In this document: piece after piece, positions 1 through 10,017 of the stretch
How positions within the stretch are numbered: the stretch's first letter is position 1
Layout: every line of letters starts with the position of its first letter
DNA from: Candidatus Geocrenenecus dongiae
GTDB taxonomy: Archaea > Thermoproteota > Nitrososphaeria_A > Caldarchaeales > Wolframiiraptoraceae
DNA length: 64,000 nt
Assembly: GCA_023267855.1 (NCBI GenBank)
Contig: JALNLN010000009.1
Location: forward strand, 1-64,000
Direction of reading: 5' to 3'
Program-made: the position numbers and the translations under genes
The notes under the pieces: generated by a model
Told to the model about the DNA's origin: nothing
The model's database searches: none
The model's input: the letters and a program-made list of their open reading frames with translations, nothing else

Positions 1-255
1 AAGTTCAACTTTTACAGTATTCTCTATTTCTTTCTGCTTCCATTCTTCAAGTTTCTGCTCAAAAGTCTTCGCCAGTTGCTCCCGCTCTTTCTCAAGTTTA
101 GCTACAGCCTCTTGAGTAAGCTGAAGCTGGATTTCAGCGACCTTACGTGAAAGCTCTATTTGGAAAACTTTCCTCACCTCTCTTAACTTTGTCAGAGTAA
201 TTATCAAAGCGATGAAGAGAAAGATTACTAATATCCAGGGGATCCATTCCAGCAA
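1..255 (-). CDS. Partial CDS: N-terminal TM helix plus coiled coil, resembles archaeal Holliday-junction-resolvase-like endonuclease-related protein
   Basis: Minus-strand translation ...LLEWIPWILVIFLFIALIITLTKLREVRKVFQIELSRKVAEIQLQLTQEAVAKLEKEREQLAKTFEQKLEEWKQKEIENTVKVEL, open to the window edge; start codon uncertain. Confidence 0.5.
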   Translation of the reverse strand, partial: MLEWIPWILVIFLFIALIITLTKLREVRKVFQIELSRKVAEIQLQLTQEAVAKLEKEREQLAKTFEQKLEEWKQKEIENTVKVEL

Positions 256-496
256 GGTTTCTAGCCAGAATAAAGTTGAACCAACGTAGAGATAAGCTTT
301 ACGTAAAATGTTCTTCTATGATATGATAAAGATAAAAACTCCGACGATCTATGTAAAACCATAAAACATAATTTAAACATAACTGTTTAGAGAACATTTC
401 TCTTAGAAATTATTAGATAAATAACTCAACGATTGAGTACTAGAGAATATATGTGATTTAAAAATTCTTAGGTAACCTCACTCAATATAGAAAGAG

Positions 497-1822
497 ATGT
501 GGATGATGGAAAAATCATTTATCCTTTTCATGACCACACTATTATTTCTAATGAATATTGTAGGTATATTTGGTTTACATGATTTAGAAGAGACCAAAAT
601 AAATCGTATAATTATAGTACCTTATGATTACCAAACTATTCAAGAAGCTATTAGGTCGGCAAGTACAAACGATATCATATATGTGAAAAAAGGAATATAT
701 AAGGAGAACATAATAATTGATAAAACATTATGGTTAGTAGGTGAAGATCCAGAGAAAGTGATCATAGATGGGGGAGGTCGTGATTTCACTATAATTGTTA
801 AAGCAGAGAGAGTCATTATTACGAGGGTTACTATTACTGGAGGGGGTTTAAAAGAAGGATTAATAGGTAGAGGAATTGGTTTAGAGCTACATAGAGCTCA
901 TGGGTCAAGGATAATGAAGAATGTGATTAAAGAAAACAGGATGGGCATATACCTCCACTCTACGTATAATGCTGTCGTAGCAGACAATATCATAAAAGAT
1001 AATAGAGAAGGAGTATACTTATACAACTCGATTAATAACCATATATTAAACAACACTATCTCAGACAATGAATACTTTGCAATTCAATTATTTTTATCAA
1101 CTTTAAACAATCTAATGAATAACACTATATCTCGGAACAGTATAGGGATTTACTTTTATAGACACTCAACTGAAAATATGGTTAAACATAATAAGGTAAA
1201 AGATGGTGGAATCTTCATCATAGACTCAATAAATAACAAGTTCTTAGATAATATCTTAGAGAATAGAGGGTTATACATAACAGAATCAAGTAATAAAATT
1301 GAGAACAATATTCTTAATGGAAAACCATTAATTTATCTGGAGGAAGCATCAGACAGAGTAATTGAAGATGCTGGACAAGTCATACTCTTCAAGTGCAGTA
1401 ACATAACCTTAAGAAATCTAAGAATCGAGAAAGCTGGAATCGCAGTTATCCTGTGGAATACAAATTCTAGCAGGATAATAAATGGAACATTGAGTATGAA
1501 TGAAGTAGGCATATATCTTCATATATCATCTAATAATAACGTTACTGGTAACATCTTATCTAGCAATATCATAGGCATACGTACCTACATGTTAGAGAAT
1601 AGCATTATCTACGGAAACAAGATCATAGGTAATCGTTATGGGATAGTTTTAGAAGAATCATACGATAATCAAGTAATTAGAAATATGTTAGCCTACAATA
1701 TGAACTATGGGATGTTAATCCTCCATTCATCTAGAAATAGTATTAACAGTAACGAGTTCTATAATAACTCATTTAACATCTTCGCTTACAATTCAACTAT
1801 TGAAGATAATACTAAACAATAG
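497..1822 (+). CDS. Secreted right-handed parallel beta-helix (NosD/pectate-lyase-like) protein
   Basis: N-terminal hydrophobic signal; YDYQTIQEAIRSASTNDIIYVKKGIYKENIII start motif and many N-x-I / SxxNxI beta-helix rungs. Confidence 0.75.
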   Translation: MWMMEKSFILFMTTLLFLMNIVGIFGLHDLEETKINRIIIVPYDYQTIQEAIRSASTNDIIYVKKGIYKENIIIDKTLWLVGEDPEKVIIDGGGRDFTIIVKAERVIITRVTITGGGLKEGLIGRGIGLELHRAHGSRIMKNVIKENRMGIYLHSTYNAVVADNIIKDNREGVYLYNSINNHILNNTISDNEYFAIQLFLSTLNNLMNNTISRNSIGIYFYRHSTENMVKHNKVKDGGIFIIDSINNKFLDNILENRGLYITESSNKIENNILNGKPLIYLEEASDRVIEDAGQVILFKCSNITLRNLRIEKAGIAVILWNTNSSRIINGTLSMNEVGIYLHISSNNNVTGNILSSNIIGIRTYMLENSIIYGNKIIGNRYGIVLEESYDNQVIRNMLAYNMNYGMLILHSSRNSINSNEFYNNSFNIFAYNSTIEDNTKQ

Positions 1823-1842
1823 AATGCTGAGACTTGTTTTGA

Positions 1843-3153
1843 TCAACCGGTAGCTACTTCTCTTACAGATTCTTCTAAGATATCTAATGCTTTTGAGAGT
1901 AGTTCTTCTTCGATTGTTAGTGGTGGGTGTAGTCTTATTACGTTTAAGTGGAGACCTGCCCGTAATAGTAGTAAGCCTTTCTCTCTCGCTTTACTAATCA
2001 CATTGAGAGTTTCTTCTACTGCGGGTTCTTTTGTTTTACGATCTTTAACTAATTCTATTGCTTGCATTACACCAAGCCCTCTAACATCACCTATCAAATC
2101 ATACTTTTCATACATCTCGTTAAGCCTCTTTCTAATTATCTGTCCTAAAACTTTAGATCTCTCTGATAGCTTATCTCTCAGCATTATCTCTACGACTTTT
2201 AATGCTACTGCGCAGGATACAGGGTTACCTCCATAAGTTCCTCCGAAACTTCCAGGATAAGTTTTCTCCATTACATCTTTTCTACCTACTATGGCTGAGA
2301 GGGGTAGACCATTAGCTATAGCTTTTGCAGTAACCATGATATCTGGCTCTACATCGTAGTGTTCTATAGCCCACATCTTTCCAGTCCTACACCATCCACA
2401 CTGGACTTCGTCGTCAATAAGTAGTATAGAATGTTTTTCGCAGAAGTTCTTAAGTTCTTTTACGTATTCTCCTGGAGCTACTACGAATCCACCTTCACCT
2501 TGAACCATCTCTATCAATACTCCTGCAATTCTTTCTGGAGGCACTCTACTATGAATAAACCACTTCTCAAGATACTCTAAACATGTTAATCCACATCCAG
2601 GATACTCTTGTTTAAATGGGCATCTATAACAATATGGGTATGGAATAAACTCTACTCCGGGTACCAGTGGGTCGAAACCAACTTTGTAAGGTTTATATTT
2701 TCCAGTAGCTGATAAAGCGTATCCATATGTTCCCCTACCGTGAAATGAGTTCTCGTATGAAACTATGTATGTTCTACCAGTAACTTGTCTAGCAATCTTT
2801 ATTGCATTCTCAACAGCTTCTGAACCACTATTCTGTAAGAGTACTTGTTTCTCAGAATTACCAGGAGCTATTTCAGCAAGCTTCCGAGCAAGTTCTATGT
2901 ATGGTCTATAACTTACAACCATAAAACACATATGCCAAAGTTTCTTCAATTGTTCTATTGCAGTATCTACCAGCTCACGGTTTGCATGACCTAGACTGGT
3001 TACGCCTATACCACAAGTAAAATCAATATAACTTCTACCATTAACATCATATAAAACAGCGTTCTCACCCTTCTCCACAACTATTGGATGGAACAGAGCA
3101 ACACCTTTCATAACATACTTTTCACGTAAACTTAAATAATCTTCACAACCCAT
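1843..3153 (-). CDS. Class III PLP-dependent aminotransferase (acetylornithine/GABA aminotransferase family)
   Basis: GSEAVENAIKIARQVTGR, SFHGRGTYGYALSATGK, DDEVQCGWCRTGKMWAIEH, TAKAIANGLPLSA motifs. Confidence 0.85.
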   Translation of the reverse strand: MGCEDYLSLREKYVMKGVALFHPIVVEKGENAVLYDVNGRSYIDFTCGIGVTSLGHANRELVDTAIEQLKKLWHMCFMVVSYRPYIELARKLAEIAPGNSEKQVLLQNSGSEAVENAIKIARQVTGRTYIVSYENSFHGRGTYGYALSATGKYKPYKVGFDPLVPGVEFIPYPYCYRCPFKQEYPGCGLTCLEYLEKWFIHSRVPPERIAGVLIEMVQGEGGFVVAPGEYVKELKNFCEKHSILLIDDEVQCGWCRTGKMWAIEHYDVEPDIMVTAKAIANGLPLSAIVGRKDVMEKTYPGSFGGTYGGNPVSCAVALKVVEIMLRDKLSERSKVLGQIIRKRLNEMYEKYDLIGDVRGLGVMQAIELVKDRKTKEPAVEETLNVISKAREKGLLLLRAGLHLNVIRLHPPLTIEEELLSKALDILEESVREVATG

Positions 3154-3352
3154 ACCATTATGAAAATTAAAGCGGGATATTAACTTTATAAGAATAAGAG
3201 ATAGAATGATTGTTCATCCATTCAGAATTTATCAGAATTAATCGAGATTTCCGAATAATTCATCATTATTTCTTTTATGAATTTTAGCCTTAATTATTAG
3301 GTGTTTTCTCATATATTTTTAGGAAATGATGGAGAATGTGGGGTAACTTATT

Positions 3353-4450
3353 ATGGGTAGAGTTTTTTGGGTTGTTATGGTAGTGTTAATTATACTGTTA
3401 TCTATGGCTAACATCTATACCTACATGGTATTCAGTCGTGAGAACTTAGAGTTGAAGAACAAGTATATGTTGAAACTCGATGAGTATAGTAATCTAGAAA
3501 GAAGTTATTCGTCTCTACAGGACATATATAAACAGTTAAAGGAAGAAAATGAAAAGCTAGTTAAATTGAATGAAAATCTAACGTTAAGAACTTCAGAAGC
3601 AGAAGCGAGATTTCAACGTCTCATCAATAGTTACAATGAGGTTCTCAAAGCTAATAAAGATCTAGCCCAAGTACTAGAATTCATTGCTAACAAGCTCATC
3701 GTACCATGCAATTACACGGTTGTAGGTGGATCACCATGCATAAACTATAGTTTCACATTAATGGGGTTCTATGAATTCTTAGAAAAATACATTTATGCAT
3801 ATGATGAAGAAATGGTGAAGTACGTGTATAACATTACAGGTGGATGGGATGGAACTGAGGAAGACTTCCAATCTGATCTGTACAGGATATATGAAGCGTG
3901 GAGAAATGATTTTAGCTATGTATCACCATCACCAGCCCAGGAAAATCTCACATTCATAATGGTGGGTACATGGTGGTATTCACAAACAGAAGTAGGAGAC
4001 CACTTTTTGAAAGAAGTAAGACATTATGGTATAACTAATTCTACGGTTTGGAGTGCTCAGGTAAGCTTTCAGCGTAAGGCAGGCACATGCTGGGATTATG
4101 CAACAGTTTTAGTAACCTTGTATTATGTATACTATGATATTGTTGGAAGGAATCTACCAACTGGATACCTGTCTATAGGCTTCATGGATAAAGGAGGTCA
4201 TCATGGATGTGTGATTATAAAAGAACATGGAGATAGAGTAGCGATTATAGACTGGGATGTAATAACTAGAGAAGGAAATAAAATAATATTCCTACCGTTT
4301 GAGGAAGCAAAGAAACTACATGAAGAATATTGGAGCTCCGCTATCAGTTATGATGGCATCTTTATGAGAACAGCAACATCCCCTTATCTAATAAAAAACT
4401 TTTCTTCAAATGAAGAATTCTACAATTGGCTCATACAAGAATTCAATTAA
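3353..4450 (+). CDS. Membrane-anchored coiled-coil protein with transglutaminase-like domain
   Basis: N-terminal TM, coiled coil, then RKAGTCWDYATVLVTLYY and later H/D residues typical of transglutaminase-like domains. Confidence 0.6.
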   Translation: MGRVFWVVMVVLIILLSMANIYTYMVFSRENLELKNKYMLKLDEYSNLERSYSSLQDIYKQLKEENEKLVKLNENLTLRTSEAEARFQRLINSYNEVLKANKDLAQVLEFIANKLIVPCNYTVVGGSPCINYSFTLMGFYEFLEKYIYAYDEEMVKYVYNITGGWDGTEEDFQSDLYRIYEAWRNDFSYVSPSPAQENLTFIMVGTWWYSQTEVGDHFLKEVRHYGITNSTVWSAQVSFQRKAGTCWDYATVLVTLYYVYYDIVGRNLPTGYLSIGFMDKGGHHGCVIIKEHGDRVAIIDWDVITREGNKIIFLPFEEAKKLHEEYWSSAISYDGIFMRTATSPYLIKNFSSNEEFYNWLIQEFN

Positions 4451-4795
4451 CCTTCAACCAAATAAAAATTTATGAAACGGTAGTTAGAGTGGATATTTTA
4501 AAGTAGATTGTTGAAGTTAAGATAAATAACGAATTAGGAAGAAAGATGTAAAGGTAGTAGTTATTATCAATACATGCATCTTGGCCAAATGAATTATTCT
4601 CTTAAATTCCAAGAACACTACTCAACTCTCGACATTTTCACTAACTTACTCTTCTCTATTTTTACTAGATGAAAATTCTTAAGAAACAACGTCTATAATA
4701 ATCTATAGTACTATGTACATACAAATGGAAGAGAACTAATCAATATTAAGTACTCACTATAATGTTTATATATAGTTAATTCTCTTTTTAGAGCT

Positions 4796-5974
4796 ATGAG
4801 AAATATGTTAAAAAGGTGTTTTCCGGTAATTCCTAGTAGGGGTAGAAATGCGATTTCGAAAGGAGCTGTAGTTGCGATTGTGGTAGTGCTTATTATTGCT
4901 GTTGTGGGAGCAGTTATTTATTCTATTACTGCACCGCCACCAGCTCCAACTCCTACTATACTTACCACTACTATCGTTACCACTGTTTCAACTCCTGCTC
5001 CAACTCCGATACTGACTACACAGGTAGTTGTTACTACTGTAACAGCTCCTGTAACTATTGTTACTACTCCTGCGACACCTGAGTTAATTAAACTTACTAT
5101 AGTATCTGCAAGTACTGGTGGAGGTGGATACCTAAGTACTTCAGCAATAATATCGGCTATAGGGTATCTAGAAAACATAGTGTTAGTTCATCAAGCTGGA
5201 GCTGGAACACTTGGAATCTCCCTGCTCGCAGAAGGTAAGTGTGATATCGGGTTAGGATATACAGGAGATGCTATCGAGCTATATCAAAAAGGATTTAAGA
5301 ATATACGTGTAATGTTCCCTGTAGGAGTTTATCCAGGACAGTTATTTACTAGAGCTGATTCAGATATTAAGAGTTGGAGAGATCTTAACGGGAAGGCGAT
5401 AAGTATCGGTAGCCCAGCATTTGTAGCTAACAAGATGTTTAAAGAGATAATGAAGGTGCTGGATATCAAACCGAGAGAAGTTAAAGAACTAGGACATGAA
5501 GATTCATTCAATCTCTTGGTTACAGGGGCGATTGACGCCTATTTCCTGACAGCATTACCTAACCCAACTGCACAAGAGATAGCTATGAGATTCCCCCTCA
5601 AAATAGTACCACCATCTCCAGAAGAACTCGCAATAATTAAGGAGAAGCTTCCACAATTCCCAATATTTAAAGTAGATGTTAGTAAAGGAAAAGTTTACCA
5701 AGGAATAGACTTGGTCTATGAGTCGCCTAGTGATTTCGGCTGGCTATTTGGAACCGATAAAATACCTCAGGAGATAGGTTACAAGCTGTTTAAAGCATAC
5801 TGGGAGAACAGAGCTTCAGTAGCAGCGAAACTTTATCCACAGCACGGATGGTGGACTCTTGGAACGATGCTTGAAACAGGTGGAATACCACTACACGCTG
5901 GAGTCGTTCAATTCTTACTAGAGAAGAATGTAACAGTTCCACAGAACCTGATACCTCCAGAATTCAAAGGTTAA
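4796..5974 (+). CDS. TAXI-family TRAP transporter solute-binding protein
   Basis: N-terminal hydrophobic anchor, Thr/Pro-rich linker, GAGTLGISLLAEGKCDIGLGYTGDA; directly upstream of a fused TRAP permease. Confidence 0.85.
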   Translation: MRNMLKRCFPVIPSRGRNAISKGAVVAIVVVLIIAVVGAVIYSITAPPPAPTPTILTTTIVTTVSTPAPTPILTTQVVVTTVTAPVTIVTTPATPELIKLTIVSASTGGGGYLSTSAIISAIGYLENIVLVHQAGAGTLGISLLAEGKCDIGLGYTGDAIELYQKGFKNIRVMFPVGVYPGQLFTRADSDIKSWRDLNGKAISIGSPAFVANKMFKEIMKVLDIKPREVKELGHEDSFNLLVTGAIDAYFLTALPNPTAQEIAMRFPLKIVPPSPEELAIIKEKLPQFPIFKVDVSKGKVYQGIDLVYESPSDFGWLFGTDKIPQEIGYKLFKAYWENRASVAAKLYPQHGWWTLGTMLETGGIPLHAGVVQFLLEKNVTVPQNLIPPEFKG

Positions 5975-5997
5975 CCATTCTATTCTTTTCTAATTTT

Positions 5998-7977
5998 TTG
6001 ATTGGTGATATGTGGATGTCTTCTGAGAGAGTAGGTCTTGAAAAGAAGATTCATAGAATTTTGTCATTCATACTTGTCTTGACGATAATCGTTATTCTAT
6101 CTGGAGTTTTATCATTACTTTATATTACCAATGAGTATTTCATACCTGTTGCATTAGCTTTAGTATTCCTACTAGCTTTCCAACTCTATCCTTCAGGCCC
6201 CCACAGCAATAAGAAATATCTCCTCCTAGATTGGAGTTTGGGTCTCATAGGATTTATCATAACAATCTATGGGGTGCTCGCTGTAGATATTTCTCGTAGA
6301 CTGCCTAGAGTTGGCTTATACATGCCTTTCCACGAAATAGTCTTCGGCATAATTATAATGATCCTCCTACTAGAATTGGTGAGAAGAGCTTTTGGCGTTA
6401 CATTTATGGGGCTTCTACTTGGCTTCCTAGCGTACCTATTCATTGGCCCCTACATACCAGTTGAGTGGACACATAAACATATAGATCTAGAATACTTCTT
6501 CCACTTCTTCTATCTTGGAAGTACCTATTACGGAGCAAGTGAAGGGGTTTTTGGACGTCTAGCAGTACTAGCGATAACTGTTATCGCAGGATTCCTAATC
6601 TTCGGTGCAGTGATGGAGGGAACCAAAATATCAGATTTCCTGATAAAAATGTTTACATCGCTAACTGGATGGATGATTGGAGGTGTTGGAAAAGCAACAA
6701 TATGGGCTAGCATACTTTTCGGAACAATAACGGGGAGTGCTGCAGCTGAAGCTGCTGCTATAGGTTCTGTTACTATACCAGCTTTAATTAGAAGTGGTTT
6801 TCCACCGAATATTGTTGCAGGGATTGAGGGAGCGGCCGGTACTGGAGGAGATCTGGTTCCACCGATAATGGGCGCTGGAACCTTCATAATAGCTGAAGCA
6901 CTTGGTAGAAGGTATATCGAGATAGCTATAGCGGCTACAATTCCATCGCTACTCTTCATGTTCGCACTATACATGTCGATACATTACTATGCGATGAAGC
7001 ATAAGATTGGAGGTCTACCTAGACATGAGCTACCACGTTTTAGAGACGTGATGAAAGAGGGGGGCCACCTCTTGCTACCACTCATATTCTTGATATTGTT
7101 TCTACTCTGGTTGCCTAGTCTCAGTTTAGCGGCTTTCCTAAGTATAATCATAGCGCTAGTAATCCCAAATATTGTGAAAACTACTAGAGTTAATTACAGA
7201 ACTGTACTAGAGAAACTGATCGAAGCTGCTAAAACAATTATAATGATATCTATCATAATTATTGCATGTGATATAGCGAATGCTGTTCTTGTTCAAACTG
7301 GTTTAGGCTTAACAATTACAAGAATTTTAACAATGCTAGTTAAAGAGAACCCATTAGCTGGACTTGGTCTCACAGCTGCAGGTGATTGGGTAATCGGCTT
7401 AATACTTCCTACTACAGCATGCTATATTCTATCAGCTGCCTTATTCGCACCACCTCTCATAGCTGGTGGATTCGACCCTCTCGCAGTCCATCTATTCATA
7501 TACTATTTTGCTATGATGGCACCTCTAACACCGCCTGTTGCTATTCCAGTGTTTGTCGCATGTAGTATTGCTGAGAGAGCAGGTTATAAAACAGATTTCT
7601 GGAAAGCAATGTGGTATGGTACGGCTTTCGGAGCTCTAGGATATATTATTCCATTCGTTTTCATGTTTGATCCCTCATTACTAATACTGGGTGCTGAGCC
7701 CGGTTTAAAGTTGGGTTACGATGTAGTACAGATACTGGCTAGAACACTCTTTACAGGATTTGCAACACTTCTCTTAGTTGCAACAATTTTCGGATTCTAT
7801 GTAAAACCATTGAATATCTTTGAAAGAATAATCACTGGCGTAGCTTCAGCTCTATTATACATTCCAGATCTAACATATACATGGAACTTTATTGGATGTG
7901 CTGTAGGTTTAGCTACCTACCTGTATCTTAAAATTGTAGCTAAGCCGAAATTGATAACTAGGATACCAGCTTCTTGA
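5998..7977 (+). CDS. TRAP transporter fused permease (4TM/12TM)
   Basis: Long polytopic protein with GTITGSAAAEAAAIGSVTIPALIRSGFPPNIVAGIEGAAGTGGDLVPPIMGAG. Confidence 0.9.
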   Translation: MIGDMWMSSERVGLEKKIHRILSFILVLTIIVILSGVLSLLYITNEYFIPVALALVFLLAFQLYPSGPHSNKKYLLLDWSLGLIGFIITIYGVLAVDISRRLPRVGLYMPFHEIVFGIIIMILLLELVRRAFGVTFMGLLLGFLAYLFIGPYIPVEWTHKHIDLEYFFHFFYLGSTYYGASEGVFGRLAVLAITVIAGFLIFGAVMEGTKISDFLIKMFTSLTGWMIGGVGKATIWASILFGTITGSAAAEAAAIGSVTIPALIRSGFPPNIVAGIEGAAGTGGDLVPPIMGAGTFIIAEALGRRYIEIAIAATIPSLLFMFALYMSIHYYAMKHKIGGLPRHELPRFRDVMKEGGHLLLPLIFLILFLLWLPSLSLAAFLSIIIALVIPNIVKTTRVNYRTVLEKLIEAAKTIIMISIIIIACDIANAVLVQTGLGLTITRILTMLVKENPLAGLGLTAAGDWVIGLILPTTACYILSAALFAPPLIAGGFDPLAVHLFIYYFAMMAPLTPPVAIPVFVACSIAERAGYKTDFWKAMWYGTAFGALGYIIPFVFMFDPSLLILGAEPGLKLGYDVVQILARTLFTGFATLLLVATIFGFYVKPLNIFERIITGVASALLYIPDLTYTWNFIGCAVGLATYLYLKIVAKPKLITRIPAS

Positions 7978-8039
7978 AAGAGGTTTTCAACTCTACCTTA
8001 AATTTTTCTGAATTTGATGCTGTTTCTTTTTAGTTATCT

Positions 8040-9161
8040 TTATTCTATGTAGTATGCAGTGCCTGACATAAGCTTTCTTGCAGTTCTACCTATAGTTGCG
8101 GTTTCGATGACTGTTTCTTCATTGATCTGCTTAGTCTTTATTTTTACATCTATTAAGCCTTTTGGATGACCTATCACCACAAGTTCACCACGGTCTTCTG
8201 ATAATTCATTTACTATGGTTCCAGGAATTTTTGCTGCAGAAGCTGTACATATAGCTCCTGTAACAGGATAGGCGTGATGCATTTGCTGTAGTGAAAAGAG
8301 TCTAGCTAGAACTGTGTAATCTTCCTTCTTTACGATCTTCCCCTGCACGGTAACATAATCTTCTTTTTCACTCACTACCGCTATGAAGGGGAAGTGTGGG
8401 CTCTTGACTGTTGCTTCTTCTGCCTTCTCTACAAGTCCACACATTTCTGCAGCCTTCGATCTTATCTTCTCAAGTTTCTCTAGAATTTTCTTATCTACTT
8501 GATTAGGCAACTCTGTGCCCTTCAGCCCGACGTCTTCCGCTCTCAAAAATACTGCTGGATTGGCAGCATCCACTATACTTACTTCTATCTCTCTTCCATC
8601 TACTACTATTACTTCTTTCTTCTTTCCAGTAGGTAGTAACCCTCTGGTCGTAGTTCCTCCAGGATCATGCCATACTAGGTCTATTCTACTTCCAGGCCTT
8701 GGAACACCGTCTATCATGTAATCTCCATTATAAACTATCTGACCATTCTTCACAGGTATCACTACGTCAATCCTCTTATTTGTGTTAACATTATACATTC
8801 TAACTACTGTTAGTGGTTCTGTAGGTTTTATGAGACCGGACTCGATTGCAAAACATCCAACAGCGGTCGTTAAGTTACCACAGTTTCCAGTCCAATCTAT
8901 GTGCCATTCTTCAATACCTACTTGACCAAACAAGTATTCAACATCTACATCACTTCTACTACTCTTCCACACGATCATAACTTTACTAGCTACTGTTCTT
9001 GAACCACCCAGTCCGTCTATCTGGAAAGGATCACCACTTCCAAAAATCTTCAAGATCACTTCATCTCTAATCTTCGGATCGCTAGGCAGATCTTCTCTCT
9101 TAAAGAATACGCCTTTACTAGTTCCACCCCTCATCAAAATACATGGAATACCTTTCAACAA
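8040..9161 (-). CDS. PrpF-family isomerase (methylaconitate / oxalomesaconate-type isomerase)
   Basis: IPCILMRGGTSKGVFFKREDLP N-terminus; GLGGSRTVASKV; WTGNCGNLTTAVGCFAI. Confidence 0.85.
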   Translation of the reverse strand: MLKGIPCILMRGGTSKGVFFKREDLPSDPKIRDEVILKIFGSGDPFQIDGLGGSRTVASKVMIVWKSSRSDVDVEYLFGQVGIEEWHIDWTGNCGNLTTAVGCFAIESGLIKPTEPLTVVRMYNVNTNKRIDVVIPVKNGQIVYNGDYMIDGVPRPGSRIDLVWHDPGGTTTRGLLPTGKKKEVIVVDGREIEVSIVDAANPAVFLRAEDVGLKGTELPNQVDKKILEKLEKIRSKAAEMCGLVEKAEEATVKSPHFPFIAVVSEKEDYVTVQGKIVKKEDYTVLARLFSLQQMHHAYPVTGAICTASAAKIPGTIVNELSEDRGELVVIGHPKGLIDVKIKTKQINEETVIETATIGRTARKLMSGTAYYIE

Positions 9162-9219
9162 TTAAAATCAACCTCAGCAAACACACATAAACACACTAAT
9201 ATTTAATGTTGAACGATTA

Positions 9220-10017
9220 TTATTGTAGAATCTTGGAAGTTGGAGAAGATAAAAATTTTCTAATATTTATCTCAGGCTTTTCATATCGTGTTATCAGCAG
9301 TACGTTTTTGAAATACTCTTTCTTTAGTTTCTGAATACATTCTGCAACTTCTATGTTCTCTGGACACACTCTGCTACATGAACGTATATAGTGGCAACTA
9401 ATTATGCCTTTACCATTCCCTACAGTTTTCTCTATCAACGATTCCTTCATACCGATTCTAGGATCTAAGTAGTATCTGTACATGCTGAGGAGCACATATG
9501 GTCCTAGAAATTCATCGTTGAATGATACCGTCGGGCATGCGGCCATACATAATCCACAATTAATACATCTTGCATAAACACTAATTTTTTCTTGAACTTT
9601 AGGTGGTATTATGAATTCTCCTCGAGGAGATATTAATTCATCAAATTCACAGTTTATCTTTAAGAGAGGTTGAATCTTATAGTATTTCTTGAACATAAAT
9701 TCTTCTTGATCAACTACGAGATCTTTGATAACTGGGAAGTTGTAGAGTGGACGTATTATTATCTTATCCTTTTTTAGAGATAGTACCTCAGTTTGACATG
9801 CTAAAACAGGTTTTCCATTTACAACAACACCACATGAACCACAAGATCCCATTTCACATTGATATCGGAAAGCTAGGCTACCATCTATATTCTTCTTGAC
9901 GTATTTTAGAATATCTAGTATCGTAGTGCCTTTAGTAACTTCAACTTCAGCGTCCAGAAACTTCTTTATCTGAGGTCTATATATTCTAATTAATACTTTC
10001 TTTCCACGGGCTTCCAT
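9220..10017 (-). CDS. sdhB: Succinate dehydrogenase/fumarate reductase iron-sulfur subunit
   Basis: CEMGSCGSCGVVVNGKPVLAC, CINCGLCMAACP, CSRVCPENI motifs. Confidence 0.9.
   Translation of the reverse strand: MEARGKKVLIRIYRPQIKKFLDAEVEVTKGTTILDILKYVKKNIDGSLAFRYQCEMGSCGSCGVVVNGKPVLACQTEVLSLKKDKIIIRPLYNFPVIKDLVVDQEEFMFKKYYKIQPLLKINCEFDELISPRGEFIIPPKVQEKISVYARCINCGLCMAACPTVSFNDEFLGPYVLLSMYRYYLDPRIGMKESLIEKTVGNGKGIISCHYIRSCSRVCPENIEVAECIQKLKKEYFKNVLLITRYEKPEINIRKFLSSPTSKILQ

Noticed and set aside
6528-6974. Antisense ORF (148 aa) and similar shadow ORFs opposite the permease, MTase, IF5B and XDH genes
   Set aside because: Low-complexity translations antisense to strongly supported coding genes; no independent family motifs.
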